Both the position numbers and the translations under genes were made by a program. From Berkiella_A sp050252335 (GTDB lineage: Bacteria > Pseudomonadota > Gammaproteobacteria > Berkiellales > Berkiellaceae), in contig JBFWLB010000004.1 in assembly GCA_050252335.1 (NCBI GenBank), positions 1 to 64,000 on the forward strand: 64,000 bases of DNA, written 5' to 3'. Numbering within the stretch: position 1 is the first letter of the stretch; the number at the start of each line of letters is the position of its first letter. Below, piece after piece: positions 1 through 8,742 of this stretch. The notes beneath the pieces were generated by a model. That model had not been told where the DNA came from and made no database searches. It saw nothing but the letters and a program-made list of their open reading frames with translations.

Positions 1-78
1 ATCTTTTTTAATCTATCTTGGCGCAAGGCAATAAAAATATATTTGCGTTTCTTAAAGTGCCCTATCTTATAATCACGC

Positions 79-106
79 AAAAAAAACCCCAATTTATGGG
101 GTTTTT
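79..106 (-). terminator. Rho-independent terminator, probably bidirectional
   Basis: A hairpin with AACCCC and GGGGTT arms and a 7-nt loop is flanked by an A-run on one side and a T-run on the other, so it can terminate in both directions. On the minus strand the T-run is eight bases long. It would end transcripts coming from the ribosome modulation factor gene about 150 bp away. Confidence 0.7.
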
Positions 107-142
107 ACTAGTCTTTCTGCATCTATATACTCACAGCAGTCG

Positions 143-253
143 ATTTTTAGGTGCGACGGCAAGGGAGCGAATCCCCAGGAGTGCACAAATAGTGCAAACT
201 TAAGGTGAGAGAACGCTGCCAACAAAACCTAAAATTCGAATGTGAAGAGTATA
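143..253. repeat. Dispersed structured repeat, family B, copy 1
   Basis: This segment starts with TTTTAGG, contains a 5-bp hairpin (TGCAC / GTGCA at 182-196), then CCTAAAA, and ends in TATATTA at 250-256, which runs into the stop codon of the neighbouring minus-strand gene. A second copy with the same architecture lies at 13897-14006. The hairpin-to-TATATTA spacing is 54 nt in both. The terminal TTTTAGG and CCTAAAA are complementary, suggesting a long stem-loop. I infer a dispersed intergenic repeat. Function is unknown. Confidence 0.55.
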
Positions 254-445
254 TTAGATAAAATGATCCGCTAATCTGTACCCTGCGACATACGCAGCGT
301 GGCCCTCCCTCCAACCACTCATCCATTTTTCTCGTTCATCAATTAAAGATTGGAAAGGACAATTCTCTTTAGGGTGACCATGCACCCCTTGCTGATAGCC
401 TTGTCTAAAAGCACGTTCCGTTTTACTGCGTTTTGCTCTTTTCAT
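254..445 (-). CDS. rmf: Ribosome modulation factor (RMF)
   Basis: A 63-aa basic protein. The start MKRAKRSKTERAFRQGYQQG, the CPFQ segment and the GWREG segment match the RMF family, which dimerises 70S ribosomes into inactive 100S particles in stationary phase. I chose the ATG at 445 because GAGG sits about 7 nt upstream; a longer frame reaches 526 but adds a hydrophobic stretch atypical of RMF. The C-terminal tail after GWREG is somewhat longer than in the enterobacterial protein. It is a single gene followed by a structured repeat and a terminator. Confidence 0.85.
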   Translation of the reverse strand: MKRAKRSKTERAFRQGYQQGVHGHPKENCPFQSLIDEREKWMSGWREGHAAYVAGYRLADHFI

Positions 446-717
446 AATAAACCTCACGATTGCCAGGATGTGACATAAGACGAAAGACAGGTTTGCAGAA
501 AGGTAGTTTTTAAGTAGCTTTAACATGATTCCTGAATATATTTTTTATCTTTAACTTTTCCATCATACGTTTTTACAACCAAAATAGAAAGTGAACCAAC
601 ACATATTTCACCTCCGTACGAGAAACACTCAAATAAAATTCAATGCACCCTACTTTGAATATGGCAGTTAAAGAGACAAAGCACAAACTGCCCAATGATC
701 CACACTGCATAGAAATA

Positions 718-730
718 GGGGCTTAACCCC
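718..730 (-). terminator. Weak hairpin downstream of oligopeptidase A
   Basis: GGGG-CTTAA-CCCC forms a short hairpin about 30 bp past the stop of the oligopeptidase gene. The following minus-strand sequence is only moderately T-rich, so termination here is plausible but weak. Nothing else is recognisable between this hairpin and the ribosome modulation factor gene. Confidence 0.3.
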
Positions 731-761
731 CCTTTTCTACAGCATTAGACAGCAATTGCCA

Positions 762-2801
762 TTAAACCAATAAGCCATAATCCTCTAATAAATAGTCAAT
801 TTTATGTGCTCTACCCCTAAAAAGCCTAAACAAGACTTCAGGCTCTTCAGAACCACCTTTTTCCAAAATATGTTGCATAAAAGCAGCTCCGACTTGTGGG
901 TTAAACAAACCTTCTTCTTTAAAACGAGAGAAGGCATCACTGGCTAAAACCTCCGCCCAAAGATAACTGTAATAACCTGCACAATAACCACCCGAGAAAA
1001 TGTGTGTGAAACTGTTCTGAAATCGGTTATAGGATGCTGCGGGCACAACCGCAACCTTTTTTCGCACTTCATCTAAAATGGTTTGTACTTGATTGTTCTG
1101 TTGACTATCAAATTCCAAATGAATGCGAAAGTCAAAGAGTGCAAATTCAATCTGTCTGGCAATATGCATACCAGAGAGAAAATTCTTTGTTCTCAGTAAT
1201 TTATTAAACATTTCCTCTGGCAAGGCTTTTTGATCTTGATAGTGAGCAGAGATAATTGGTAACGCCTCTTTTTGCCAACACCAATTTTCTAAAAATTGGC
1301 TTGGTAACTCAACAGCATCCCATGGCACGCCACTAATACCAGAAATATCTAAGTGATCAATTTGCGTCAACATATGATGAAGGGCATGACCAAACTCATG
1401 AAACAAGGTCACAACTTCATCGTGCGTTAATAATGCAGGCTCATCTCCCATACCTGGGCGGAAATTACAGGTTATATAGGCAACCGGTGTCTGTAAACTT
1501 GCATCTACTTTTTTACGACGACCAATGGCATCATCCATCCACGCACCCTGACGTTTCTTAGGCCGCGCATATAAATCTAAATAAAACTTACCTCTTAAGA
1601 GATTATCTTTATCAATCACCTCAAATAACTGCACACTGTCATGCCAGGTATCAAAAGAATGAATCTGTTTAACGTTAATGCCAAAGGTTTTATTGACAAT
1701 TTTAAACATACCCTCTATTACTTTATGTGCAGGGAAATAAGGTCTTAGTTCTTCTTGAGAAATTGAAAATTGCTCTTCACGTAATTTTTCTGAATAAAAA
1801 CTGGTGTCCCAAGGTTGTAAGCGATCAATATTATCTTGTTTTTTTGCATAGGCTTCTAATTCATGTATTTCTTTTTGAGCAAATGGCCTTGCTTTCAATG
1901 CTAATTCTTCAAGAAAACTCATAACTGCATTAACAGAAGGCGCCATCTTTTTTTCAAGAGAATAATGCGCATAAGTGGGATAATCCAGCAACTTTGCAAG
2001 CTCATCTCGAATCTTTAAAATGCTCACAATAATGGCGCTGTTGTCAAATTTCCCTTTGGAAGAACCTTGATCAGAAGCACGTGTGACATAAGCTTCATGC
2101 ATAGTCTCTCTTAATTTTCTATCCTTAGCGTAAGTCACAATTGCATAATAACAGGGAAAATCTAAAGTTAATCGATAACCAACCACCTTGTTTTCTTCTG
2201 CTTTCTGAGCAAAAAGTGCTAAATCCGCCTCAGGTACGCCCGCTAATCTTGCACTATCTTCAATGTCCATATGCCAATGATCAGTGGCATCTAAAACATT
2301 GTCTTGAAATTTACTTTCCAATTCTGACAGTTGTTTTTTCAAAGTCTTAAATTGTGCTTGTTTCTCAGGAGATAAGGCGATCCCCTGTAATTTAAAATCT
2401 CGCAAAGCATTTTGAATCACTTTCTTTTGTGCACTGTCTAAATCGGAAAATTCTGGCGCATTTTTTATCCCTAAGAAAGCTTCGTATAAGGCTTTATTTT
2501 GTCCCACTTGGGTTGAATAATCGGAAATTTTAGGCAAACATTCGTTATACACTTTTCTTAAAGCTTCCGAGCTCATGACAGCATTTAAATGCCGAATAGG
2601 TGACCATGCTCGGTGCAATCGATCATCTAATGCTTCCAAAGGCTTTATCAACTCAGCCCAAGTTCGTGGCTGTTCTGTGGTTAATTTTTCTATTTTTTTT
2701 AAGTTATCATTTAAAATATTTTCAATAGCCGGCATAACGTCTTGCACATTAATGGATTTAAAAGGTGGTAATTCATATTCAGTCAGCAAAGGGTTAGACA
2801 T
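762..2801 (-). CDS. prlC: Oligopeptidase A, M3 zinc metallopeptidase
   Basis: A 679-aa cytoplasmic metallopeptidase of the thimet oligopeptidase family (M3), which degrades short peptides including cleaved signal peptides. The HEFGH zinc motif is at residues 468-472, with the third ligand expected in the downstream GISGVPWDAVELPSQ region. Length matches E. coli PrlC (about 680 aa). AAGGAG lies 6 nt before the ATG. It is divergent from the glutathione reductase gene with a 95-bp shared promoter region. Confidence 0.95.
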   Translation of the reverse strand: MSNPLLTEYELPPFKSINVQDVMPAIENILNDNLKKIEKLTTEQPRTWAELIKPLEALDDRLHRAWSPIRHLNAVMSSEALRKVYNECLPKISDYSTQVGQNKALYEAFLGIKNAPEFSDLDSAQKKVIQNALRDFKLQGIALSPEKQAQFKTLKKQLSELESKFQDNVLDATDHWHMDIEDSARLAGVPEADLALFAQKAEENKVVGYRLTLDFPCYYAIVTYAKDRKLRETMHEAYVTRASDQGSSKGKFDNSAIIVSILKIRDELAKLLDYPTYAHYSLEKKMAPSVNAVMSFLEELALKARPFAQKEIHELEAYAKKQDNIDRLQPWDTSFYSEKLREEQFSISQEELRPYFPAHKVIEGMFKIVNKTFGINVKQIHSFDTWHDSVQLFEVIDKDNLLRGKFYLDLYARPKKRQGAWMDDAIGRRKKVDASLQTPVAYITCNFRPGMGDEPALLTHDEVVTLFHEFGHALHHMLTQIDHLDISGISGVPWDAVELPSQFLENWCWQKEALPIISAHYQDQKALPEEMFNKLLRTKNFLSGMHIARQIEFALFDFRIHLEFDSQQNNQVQTILDEVRKKVAVVPAASYNRFQNSFTHIFSGGYCAGYYSYLWAEVLASDAFSRFKEEGLFNPQVGAAFMQHILEKGGSEEPEVLFRLFRGRAHKIDYLLEDYGLLV

Positions 2802-2896
2802 TCAATACTCCTTATTTCTTTGTATGGGTGACAGTGCTTATAGAATAAGATTAACATACCCTTCCAGATCTACGAAGCCCTTAATAAGTTATAAAA

Positions 2897-4243
2897 ATGC
2901 CAAATACCTTTGACTTAATCATACTTGGTGGCGGTTCCGGTGGAATTGCTACTGCAAATCGTGCAGCTGAATATGGTGCAAAAGTACTACTGATTGAAAC
3001 AAACCTCATAGGTGGCACCTGCGTCAATGTTGGCTGTGTCCCCAAAAAAATCATGTGGGTGGCTAGTCAGCGCTACAGCCAAATTCAAACTGCAGATGGC
3101 TTAGGTTTCACTGTGCTAAAGCCTGAACTAGATTGGCAAGCCTTAGTAGAAAAGCGACAGGCCTATATTCATAAGTTACATGCGGGTTATGAGAAAAAAC
3201 TTAACAATAACAAAGTGGTTATGCAAAAAGGTACAGGCCGTTTTCATAGCACGCATACTATTGAAGTGAATGACACACTTTATAGTGCACCTCATATTCT
3301 GATTGCGACAGGCTCACAGCCTGTATGGCCTGAAATTCCTGGATATAATTTAGGCATCGATTCTGATGGCTTTTTTGCACTGAAAACCTTGCCCAAGCGT
3401 GTTGCCATTGTCGGCGCAGGCTATATTGCAGCGGAATTAGCCGGCATGCTACATAGCTTTGGTTGTAGTGTTTCTTGGGTATACAGAAGTGATCGCATCT
3501 TAAAAAATTTCGATGCAATGTTAAGCAAAAACCTATTAGCACAATACCAAAAAAAGGGCATAAACTTATATCCAGAGCACACACCGCGTGCACTCAAAGA
3601 AAGCCCTGATGGACTGGTATTAGCATGTGAAAATCAAAAAGATCTTCCTGCTGTTGATTGTCTTATCTGGGCAATTGGTCGCCAGAGCAATATAAAAGAT
3701 CTGCAACTTGAGAAAAGTGGTATTTTAGTTGATAAAAAGGGTCTCATTCAGGTGGATGCTTATCAAAATACCTCTATTCCAGGTATTTATGCTCTTGGAG
3801 ATGTTGCAAGCACATGGCAATTAACCCCCGTTGCCATTAAAGCAGGTCGCCAATTAGCAGAACGCTTATTCAATCATAAATCCTCTGCTAAAGCTGATTA
3901 TTCTTTGATACCAACCGTGGTTTTCAGTCATCCTCCAATTGCCACCATTGGCATGAGTGAAGCGCAAGCACGCATTCAATACCCAGAGGATATCAAATGC
4001 TATGAAGCTCAATTTACACCGATGGTAGAGGCTTTTTCTACACACCCATCGACCTGTTGCTTGAAACTTATCACCCTGCAATCAACGGGTAAAATATTGG
4101 GTTGTCATATGATAGGAGAACAAGTAGATGAGATATTACAAGGCTTTGCTGTTGCCATAAAAATGGGAGCCACAAAGGCAGATCTGGATGAAACCATTGC
4201 CATTCATCCTACCATTGCGGAAGAATTGGTCACCTTAAGATAA
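2897..4243 (+). CDS. gor: Glutathione-disulfide reductase
   Basis: A 448-aa class I pyridine nucleotide-disulfide oxidoreductase. The N-terminal FAD-binding GGGSGG motif (11-16) is followed by the redox-active pair in TCVNVGC (Cys42 and Cys47). A second GxGxxA motif (VGAGYIAAE) binds NADPH, and the C-terminal HPT..E motif (His437, Glu442) is the catalytic acid pair. The CVNVGCVPKK context is typical of glutathione reductase rather than dihydrolipoamide dehydrogenase. It regenerates GSH using NADPH in the cytoplasm. It is 27 bp upstream of the carbonic anhydrase-like gene and is probably co-transcribed with it. Confidence 0.9.
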   Translation: MPNTFDLIILGGGSGGIATANRAAEYGAKVLLIETNLIGGTCVNVGCVPKKIMWVASQRYSQIQTADGLGFTVLKPELDWQALVEKRQAYIHKLHAGYEKKLNNNKVVMQKGTGRFHSTHTIEVNDTLYSAPHILIATGSQPVWPEIPGYNLGIDSDGFFALKTLPKRVAIVGAGYIAAELAGMLHSFGCSVSWVYRSDRILKNFDAMLSKNLLAQYQKKGINLYPEHTPRALKESPDGLVLACENQKDLPAVDCLIWAIGRQSNIKDLQLEKSGILVDKKGLIQVDAYQNTSIPGIYALGDVASTWQLTPVAIKAGRQLAERLFNHKSSAKADYSLIPTVVFSHPPIATIGMSEAQARIQYPEDIKCYEAQFTPMVEAFSTHPSTCCLKLITLQSTGKILGCHMIGEQVDEILQGFAVAIKMGATKADLDETIAIHPTIAEELVTLR

Positions 4244-4270
4244 CATTCATAAAAAAGGTATTATAAAACC

Positions 4271-4810
4271 ATGAACACACACAATATCCGTTCTTTTCAA
4301 GGCTATCAGCCTACGATTGATCCTAGCGTATATATTGATCCCATGTGCACTATTATTGGTGATGTCCATATTGGCAAGGACAGCTCCGTTTGGCCACATG
4401 TTTCTATTCGAGGCGATATGCACCACATTCGAATAGGGGAAGGCACCAGCATTCAAGATGGCTCGGTTATTCATGTCACACATGCCAGTAAATACAATCC
4501 TGACGGTTTTGCGACTACGATAGGAAATTTTGTAACCATTGGACATAAAGTAACGCTGCATGGTTGCACCATACATGACTACTGCATCATTGGCATGGAT
4601 TCCATTGTTTTAGATGGTGCCGTTATTGAATCACAGGTTTTATTAGCGGCAGGTAGCTTAGTACCTCCTAAGAAAGTGCTCAAAAGTGGCTATTTATGGG
4701 CAGGACGCCCCGCTCAAATCAAGCGCCCACTTACCGAAGAAGAATTAAGCTTTTTTGAATATAGTGCGAAAAATTATATTAAATTGAAAGATCAGTATTT
4801 GGCAGGCTAA
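4271..4810 (+). CDS. yrdA: Gamma-class carbonic anhydrase family protein (YrdA/CaiE type)
   Basis: A 179-aa left-handed beta-helix protein with hexapeptide repeats through residues ~10-130. Histidines in HVTH and in IGHKVTLHGC match the metal-binding positions of gamma carbonic anhydrases. The C-terminal helix (EEELSFFEYSAKNYIKL) is typical of YrdA-like trimers. Activity on CO2 is not guaranteed, because many YrdA proteins have unproven function. In enterobacteria yrdA sits near aroE and smg, and here it lies on the same side of that cluster. Confidence 0.85.
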   Translation: MNTHNIRSFQGYQPTIDPSVYIDPMCTIIGDVHIGKDSSVWPHVSIRGDMHHIRIGEGTSIQDGSVIHVTHASKYNPDGFATTIGNFVTIGHKVTLHGCTIHDYCIIGMDSIVLDGAVIESQVLLAAGSLVPPKKVLKSGYLWAGRPAQIKRPLTEEELSFFEYSAKNYIKLKDQYLAG

Positions 4811-4937
4811 AGTTATTTTTTAACGGAATTACTGATAAGCAGAGCGAATTTTTTCTCTCATTTTTGTAAAGCTGAGGTATCCCTACGAATTGTTTATTGA
4901 GCAGTGATGAATCTGGAGTTAATAAGTACTGTCTTTT

Positions 4938-5063
4938 TCTTCGTTCGCAAAGCGAACATTTTCCCCTCTACCAATTTTGGTAGAGGAAAAAATCATTCGC
5001 TACGCTCATTTTTAGAAGAGCAGGTCTCGGTGATATGTAGTATAAATAATATGAAGAGACCTT
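4938..5063. repeat. Dispersed palindromic repeat, family A, short copy
   Basis: This lies between convergent genes. It contains a hairpin GTTCGC-AAA-GCGAAC (4943-4957) and a perfect palindrome with 10-bp arms CCTCTACCAA / TTGGTAGAGG (4965-4986), then CATTCGCTACGCTCATTT and a conserved tail through 5063. The same units in the same order occur at 48684-49002, where about 190 bp extra sits at the palindrome centre. It could also act as a bidirectional terminator for the flanking convergent genes. Confidence 0.65.
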
Positions 5064-5168
5064 CTTTCATAATCTGAGACATTCCATGAAATTATAAAAT
5101 TTCCTGAGGAGTACTCAACTGCGGGAAAGCGCAAGCAACAACGCCCAGCGCAATCTCCCGCAAAGAGT
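5064..5168. other. Intergenic hairpin next to the deacetylase gene
   Basis: The arms TGCGGGA (5120-5126) and TCCCGCA (5156-5162) enclose a loop with a weaker internal GCGC pair. There is no coding potential. On the minus strand the hairpin lies just after the polysaccharide deacetylase stop codon but has no clear T-run. It may be mRNA 3'-end structure. The rest of the 4811-5168 gap is the family A repeat plus plain AT-rich sequence. Confidence 0.4.
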
Positions 5169-5876
5169 TTAATGAAAAACCGATTGTGCTGGCCCCATCT
5201 TCAACAACTCCTGCACTACAACAAAGCGATAACCTTGCGCTTTTAAGCTTTCAATCAGCATTTCTGTTGCTTCAACGGTTGTTTGTCTACGTTTACCACC
5301 ATCATGCAACGTAATAATAAATCCTGGTCGCACGCGTTTCATAATGCGATCATGAATTTCTTTGGCAGGTGGGCCTTCCCAGTCTTTTGACAAATAGCTG
5401 AACAATACGTTTTTCTTGTTCAAATTCCCAACTGCTTTTTGAATGTTATCAGATACTTGTCCATAGGGTGAGCGAAACGTAATTTCGCCTTCATAACCTT
5501 GTTTACGAATTAATTGATCTACTTGCGTGATATCATTTTCAATCTGTTTAACCGATTTTTTCTTCAAATGATCATGATACATAGAGTGATTACCAAGCTC
5601 ATGCCCTTTTTTTATAATATTTTTCACAATATAAGGATAGGTCTTTACATTAACACCCATCAAATAAAAAGTAGCTTTTACATTGTGTTTATCAAGAATA
5701 TCTAAAATCTGCTCGGTATAGGGTGTCGAAGGTCCATCATCAAAAGTCAAAGCAACTACTTTTTCTGTTGCCTTGATAAATCGAACGGGTTTCTCTTGCT
5801 GCGCGCATACAGACCATGACAACAATGTCATAAATAAAAACTGTATTCCTAGAAAAATAACTGATTTCCCTTTCAT
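5169..5876 (-). CDS. Secreted polysaccharide deacetylase (NodB domain)
   Basis: A 235-aa carbohydrate esterase family 4 protein. Residues 1-25 form a signal peptide ending SVCAQ. TFDDG (44-48) carries the catalytic and metal-binding aspartates, HELGNHSMYH supplies the two metal-binding histidines, and a later FRSPYG and LHDGG complete the NodB motifs. Such enzymes remove N-acetyl groups from peptidoglycan, chitin-like or exopolysaccharide substrates; the substrate cannot be told from sequence. AGGGAA precedes the ATG. It follows a small unknown gene and aroE on the same strand. Confidence 0.88.
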   Translation of the reverse strand: MKGKSVIFLGIQFLFMTLLSWSVCAQQEKPVRFIKATEKVVALTFDDGPSTPYTEQILDILDKHNVKATFYLMGVNVKTYPYIVKNIIKKGHELGNHSMYHDHLKKKSVKQIENDITQVDQLIRKQGYEGEITFRSPYGQVSDNIQKAVGNLNKKNVLFSYLSKDWEGPPAKEIHDRIMKRVRPGFIITLHDGGKRRQTTVEATEMLIESLKAQGYRFVVVQELLKMGPAQSVFH

Positions 5877-5891
5877 ATTGTTCCCTAATAT

Positions 5892-6206
5892 TTAAATAGC
5901 CGATACCTCATGAGGAATCTCTCCCCATATTTTTGACAGCACCTTTTCAAAAATGACACTACCAAACTGACTGCCGTACTTTGCATCAAAATACTGATAA
6001 GCATCAACAGCCCAAATGGGAAAGGCTCTCCCTCCCAAAGATAAGTTTTGATCTGCTTCATGTGCATCGAAAGAGGCAATAATTGATTTAACTTTGGCAA
6101 TATCTTGCGCTTGCGTTTCCCAGTCTTTACTGATTTCTTTTTTGTAACCTTCAAAATCAGTGCGCTTAATATGATCCATCTCTGTTCGCGTTAATAATTT
6201 TTTCAT
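5892..6206 (-). CDS. Hypothetical protein, 104 aa
   Basis: No family recognised. A small, mainly helical, soluble protein with one short segment GGRAFPIWAVDAYQYFDAKYG in the C-terminal half. The gene begins right at the aroE stop: a GTG at 6212 would overlap it as GTGA, while the ATG at 6206 has a GAG-containing purine tract before it. This coupling to aroE supports a real gene. It sits where enterobacteria carry yrdB but does not resemble YrdB. Confidence 0.6.
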   Translation of the reverse strand: MKKLLTRTEMDHIKRTDFEGYKKEISKDWETQAQDIAKVKSIIASFDAHEADQNLSLGGRAFPIWAVDAYQYFDAKYGSQFGSVIFEKVLSKIWGEIPHEVSAI

Positions 6207-6208
6207 CT

Positions 6209-7042
6209 TCACTCTCTCGATCTTAATTGCTGATAAACCGGCTTGCTGTCCGGTATGTTATCAAACCACAGCGCAAAACTTAAGGCAGCTTGCTCTACTA
6301 ACATACCCAAACCATCATCCACACTTTTTGCGTGATGAGACAGAGCCCATTCCATGAAAGGCGTTGATAAACCATGCGCATACGCTAAATCAATCACAAT
6401 ACTGTTCTTTAGCCATGCACTATCCAAAGGGGGCAATTGCTGGTGTAAGCTGCTACTGGTTGCGTTAATAATAATATCAAATTGTGTCGTCTGATTAATT
6501 TGTCGATTCAACTCTACATAAGAGAGTAACTCTAAACGAGGATATCTTTTTAGATCCTGCGCTTTTTCTACATTCCGATTGACGACTGTCAGGGGCTGTA
6601 ATAAATTTTGCTCCAGAACATCGATAAGTGCTCTCGCAGCACCACCTGCCCCGAGTAATAAAATTCGAGCCGGTGCAATATCAATGCTCGTATATTTTTG
6701 CAAATAGTTCAGAAAACCTTGACCGTCTGTATTTTCACCAAACCACTGCTGAGTACTGGGATCCCACTTGAGTGTATTTAATGTGCCAGCTGTACGTGCA
6801 TGTGGAGAAAGTTGAGGAATCAGCGCAAAGGCTTCTTGCTTCAACGGCGCAGTAATATTGGCACCTACACCACCTGCACTTGAAAAAATACTCAGTGCTT
6901 CTGCCAATGTACCCGCAGGTGTTAATATTTTCTGATAATCAATATCCAAATCAAACTGTCGCGCAAACTCAATATGAATGCGAGGCGATAGGCTCTGATG
7001 AATGGGATCGCCAAAAACAGCTAGTTTAGTCTGCCTAATAAT
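6209..7042 (-). CDS. aroE: Shikimate 5-dehydrogenase, non-ATG start or 5' frameshift
   Basis: NADPH-dependent reduction of 3-dehydroshikimate to shikimate in aromatic amino acid biosynthesis. The conserved N-terminus KLAVFGDPIHQSLSPRIH, the catalytic-lysine region NITAPLKQEAF and the Rossmann motif GAGGAARA are all present. No ATG, GTG or TTG opens the frame before the N-terminal motif. The frame after the upstream TGA reads CAG ATT ATT AGG CAG. GGAG lies 7 nt before the ATT at 7042, so ATT may be the start (277 aa). Alternatively, removing one T would join an ATG at 7049 to the frame as MTDYRQTK, so a one-base frameshift is equally possible. A TTG at 6949 would truncate the catalytic N-terminus. 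Confidence 0.85.
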   Translation of the reverse strand: MIRQTKLAVFGDPIHQSLSPRIHIEFARQFDLDIDYQKILTPAGTLAEALSIFSSAGGVGANITAPLKQEAFALIPQLSPHARTAGTLNTLKWDPSTQQWFGENTDGQGFLNYLQKYTSIDIAPARILLLGAGGAARALIDVLEQNLLQPLTVVNRNVEKAQDLKRYPRLELLSYVELNRQINQTTQFDIIINATSSSLHQQLPPLDSAWLKNSIVIDLAYAHGLSTPFMEWALSHHAKSVDDGLGMLVEQAALSFALWFDNIPDSKPVYQQLRSRE

Positions 7043-7137
7043 CTGTCATCTCCACAGAAAAAAGATGTGATTAGTTTAACGAAACTAGCTGTGGCAATCT
7101 ACAAGTTGAAAAACCAACTATTTTATAAAAATAGCAT

Positions 7138-8568
7138 TTATCCAAGTCTATTTACATTGGAACACGCAACTGCATTTCCTGGGTTGATGGGGTTAGGCAA
7201 AGCAATAACATCTCTACGTCCCTGGATAGGTTGCTCAATAAGATACACTTGAGCTTGTCTCTCATGAAATACAGCCTCAGCAAGGTTATCGATTTGCTGC
7301 TCCTCACCACCCTGTTGCGCTGCTTGTGCTTGTGCAATCAAAGCATCTACTTCTGATGCGGACAAAATCGCCATCAATTCTGGATGCTGATATTTTAACA
7401 TAGCAACAACATGCGCTGAGCTGGTGATACTTGGGTTTGTCACTAATACACTAATAGAACCGTGGGCTTGTGTTTCAGGATCTAAACAACCACCCGCAAT
7501 ATAACGACTGATAGATTTTATCCCCGTATAAATACTGTAAGCATTCATAGACACAGAAGCAGCACACGCCCCTGCTATGGGCATCAGCACATAAGGGATA
7601 AGACTCATGGGTATCAAAAAAATGAGCAATGCCATTTCCGCAAAAGGCAAAACAGCCCTTCTTATTAAATCTAATATATCCACCGCAGGTTTTAAGATAG
7701 ACGCAGACGTGTATGCATTCATGGCACTATAAATTGAATTAAGCGGCATGCCTGTCCATGTATCAAACATTTTATGTACAAACATAGTAAGACGCAAAGG
7801 TGAAAATGCAATGAGCTTTAAACCAGCTATCAAGGAAAAACCCCAAGCCTTAAGTGCTCGCCCCACACTAAAGTCATATTGATTGCCTGCTTGCGCTATC
7901 AATTGTAATTGTGACCAAGCATTATCAAAATGTTGTGAGATATTATTATGACTACTTCTTCTATAAAATAATGTGACATCTGTACATAATAATTTTATTT
8001 TGCTGAAAAATGCGCGTATTTTCTCAGCAAAAGACAGCCTGGTACTTGAATTCAAAGCAATTTCTAATTGTGTATTGAGTAATGCCTTATTTGCTATAGT
8101 CTCTGAATCTTGAATAAGCGCTGCCAACCACCTAATGGCCTCTATTCTTGCAAGTTTCAAAGTAGCAATTTCTGCTCTTTTATAAGAATAATGCAAATAT
8201 CTTGGCTCAATGAGCAAATCTTGTACGGTGATGTCCACACCTTCAATTTTTGAAGTTTGGATTTCTCTTACATAATGACTTACATTTCGCATATAGGAGA
8301 AAAAATATCTGCCTAAAACAGTATTCTCATTGTCATGAATAATAAAATTCATGCCATCGCGAATCATGTCATCTTTACTCAAACCATCCCAATTACCACT
8401 CATCTCCAAGACGGTAGAATTAAAATGATCGCTTATTTTTCGACGCAAATAATTGTCTGTCCAACAAAACAGCTCACCTTTGGATTTTGCCTTGGGCGCA
8501 ATATTATCTAATAATTGTTCTTGAATTCGATTTATGTTTTCTTGCTTTAATACTTCTTCTAAAGACAT
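7138..8568 (-). CDS. Unknown protein with central hydrophobic region
   Basis: No family recognised. A 476-aa protein whose first half is charged and helical (MSLEEVLKQENINRIQEQL onward). The region from about residue 270 to 370 holds several strongly hydrophobic segments (AEMALLIFLIPMSLIPYVL and others) that look membrane-inserting. The last 100 residues are soluble and Ala/Gln-rich. I preferred the ATG at 8568, with AGGA 8 nt upstream, over the one at 8610, which has no ribosome site. It interrupts the common hemF-aroE neighbourhood, so it is probably an acquired or lineage-specific gene. A secreted effector is possible but unsupported. Confidence 0.7.
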   Translation of the reverse strand: MSLEEVLKQENINRIQEQLLDNIAPKAKSKGELFCWTDNYLRRKISDHFNSTVLEMSGNWDGLSKDDMIRDGMNFIIHDNENTVLGRYFFSYMRNVSHYVREIQTSKIEGVDITVQDLLIEPRYLHYSYKRAEIATLKLARIEAIRWLAALIQDSETIANKALLNTQLEIALNSSTRLSFAEKIRAFFSKIKLLCTDVTLFYRRSSHNNISQHFDNAWSQLQLIAQAGNQYDFSVGRALKAWGFSLIAGLKLIAFSPLRLTMFVHKMFDTWTGMPLNSIYSAMNAYTSASILKPAVDILDLIRRAVLPFAEMALLIFLIPMSLIPYVLMPIAGACAASVSMNAYSIYTGIKSISRYIAGGCLDPETQAHGSISVLVTNPSITSSAHVVAMLKYQHPELMAILSASEVDALIAQAQAAQQGGEEQQIDNLAEAVFHERQAQVYLIEQPIQGRRDVIALPNPINPGNAVACSNVNRLG

Positions 8569-8742
8569 TTGGTATATCCTAGCAGATAAAGGGGAAAAGG
8601 ATAGTAGCATAACTAAATTTAGTTAGAAATAGAAATACAAGGAAAATACTGATTATTTCAGCAATAAAAAGTGTATCTACATGCATACACTTTCCTATGC
8701 ACTTAATTTTAGAATTTTTATATGAATATTTTTTGAAAAGAA

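Noticed and set aside
18..203. Small plus-strand open frame at the window start
   Set aside because: It runs through a terminator hairpin and a structured repeat, has no ribosome site and no recognisable protein features.
143..253. tRNA or other known structural RNA
   Set aside because: No cloverleaf or acceptor/T-loop sequence can be formed; the related copy elsewhere points to a dispersed repeat.
4930..5063. CRISPR-like repeat
   Set aside because: There is only one copy here with internal palindromes and no regular spacer array; the second copy is 44 kb away.
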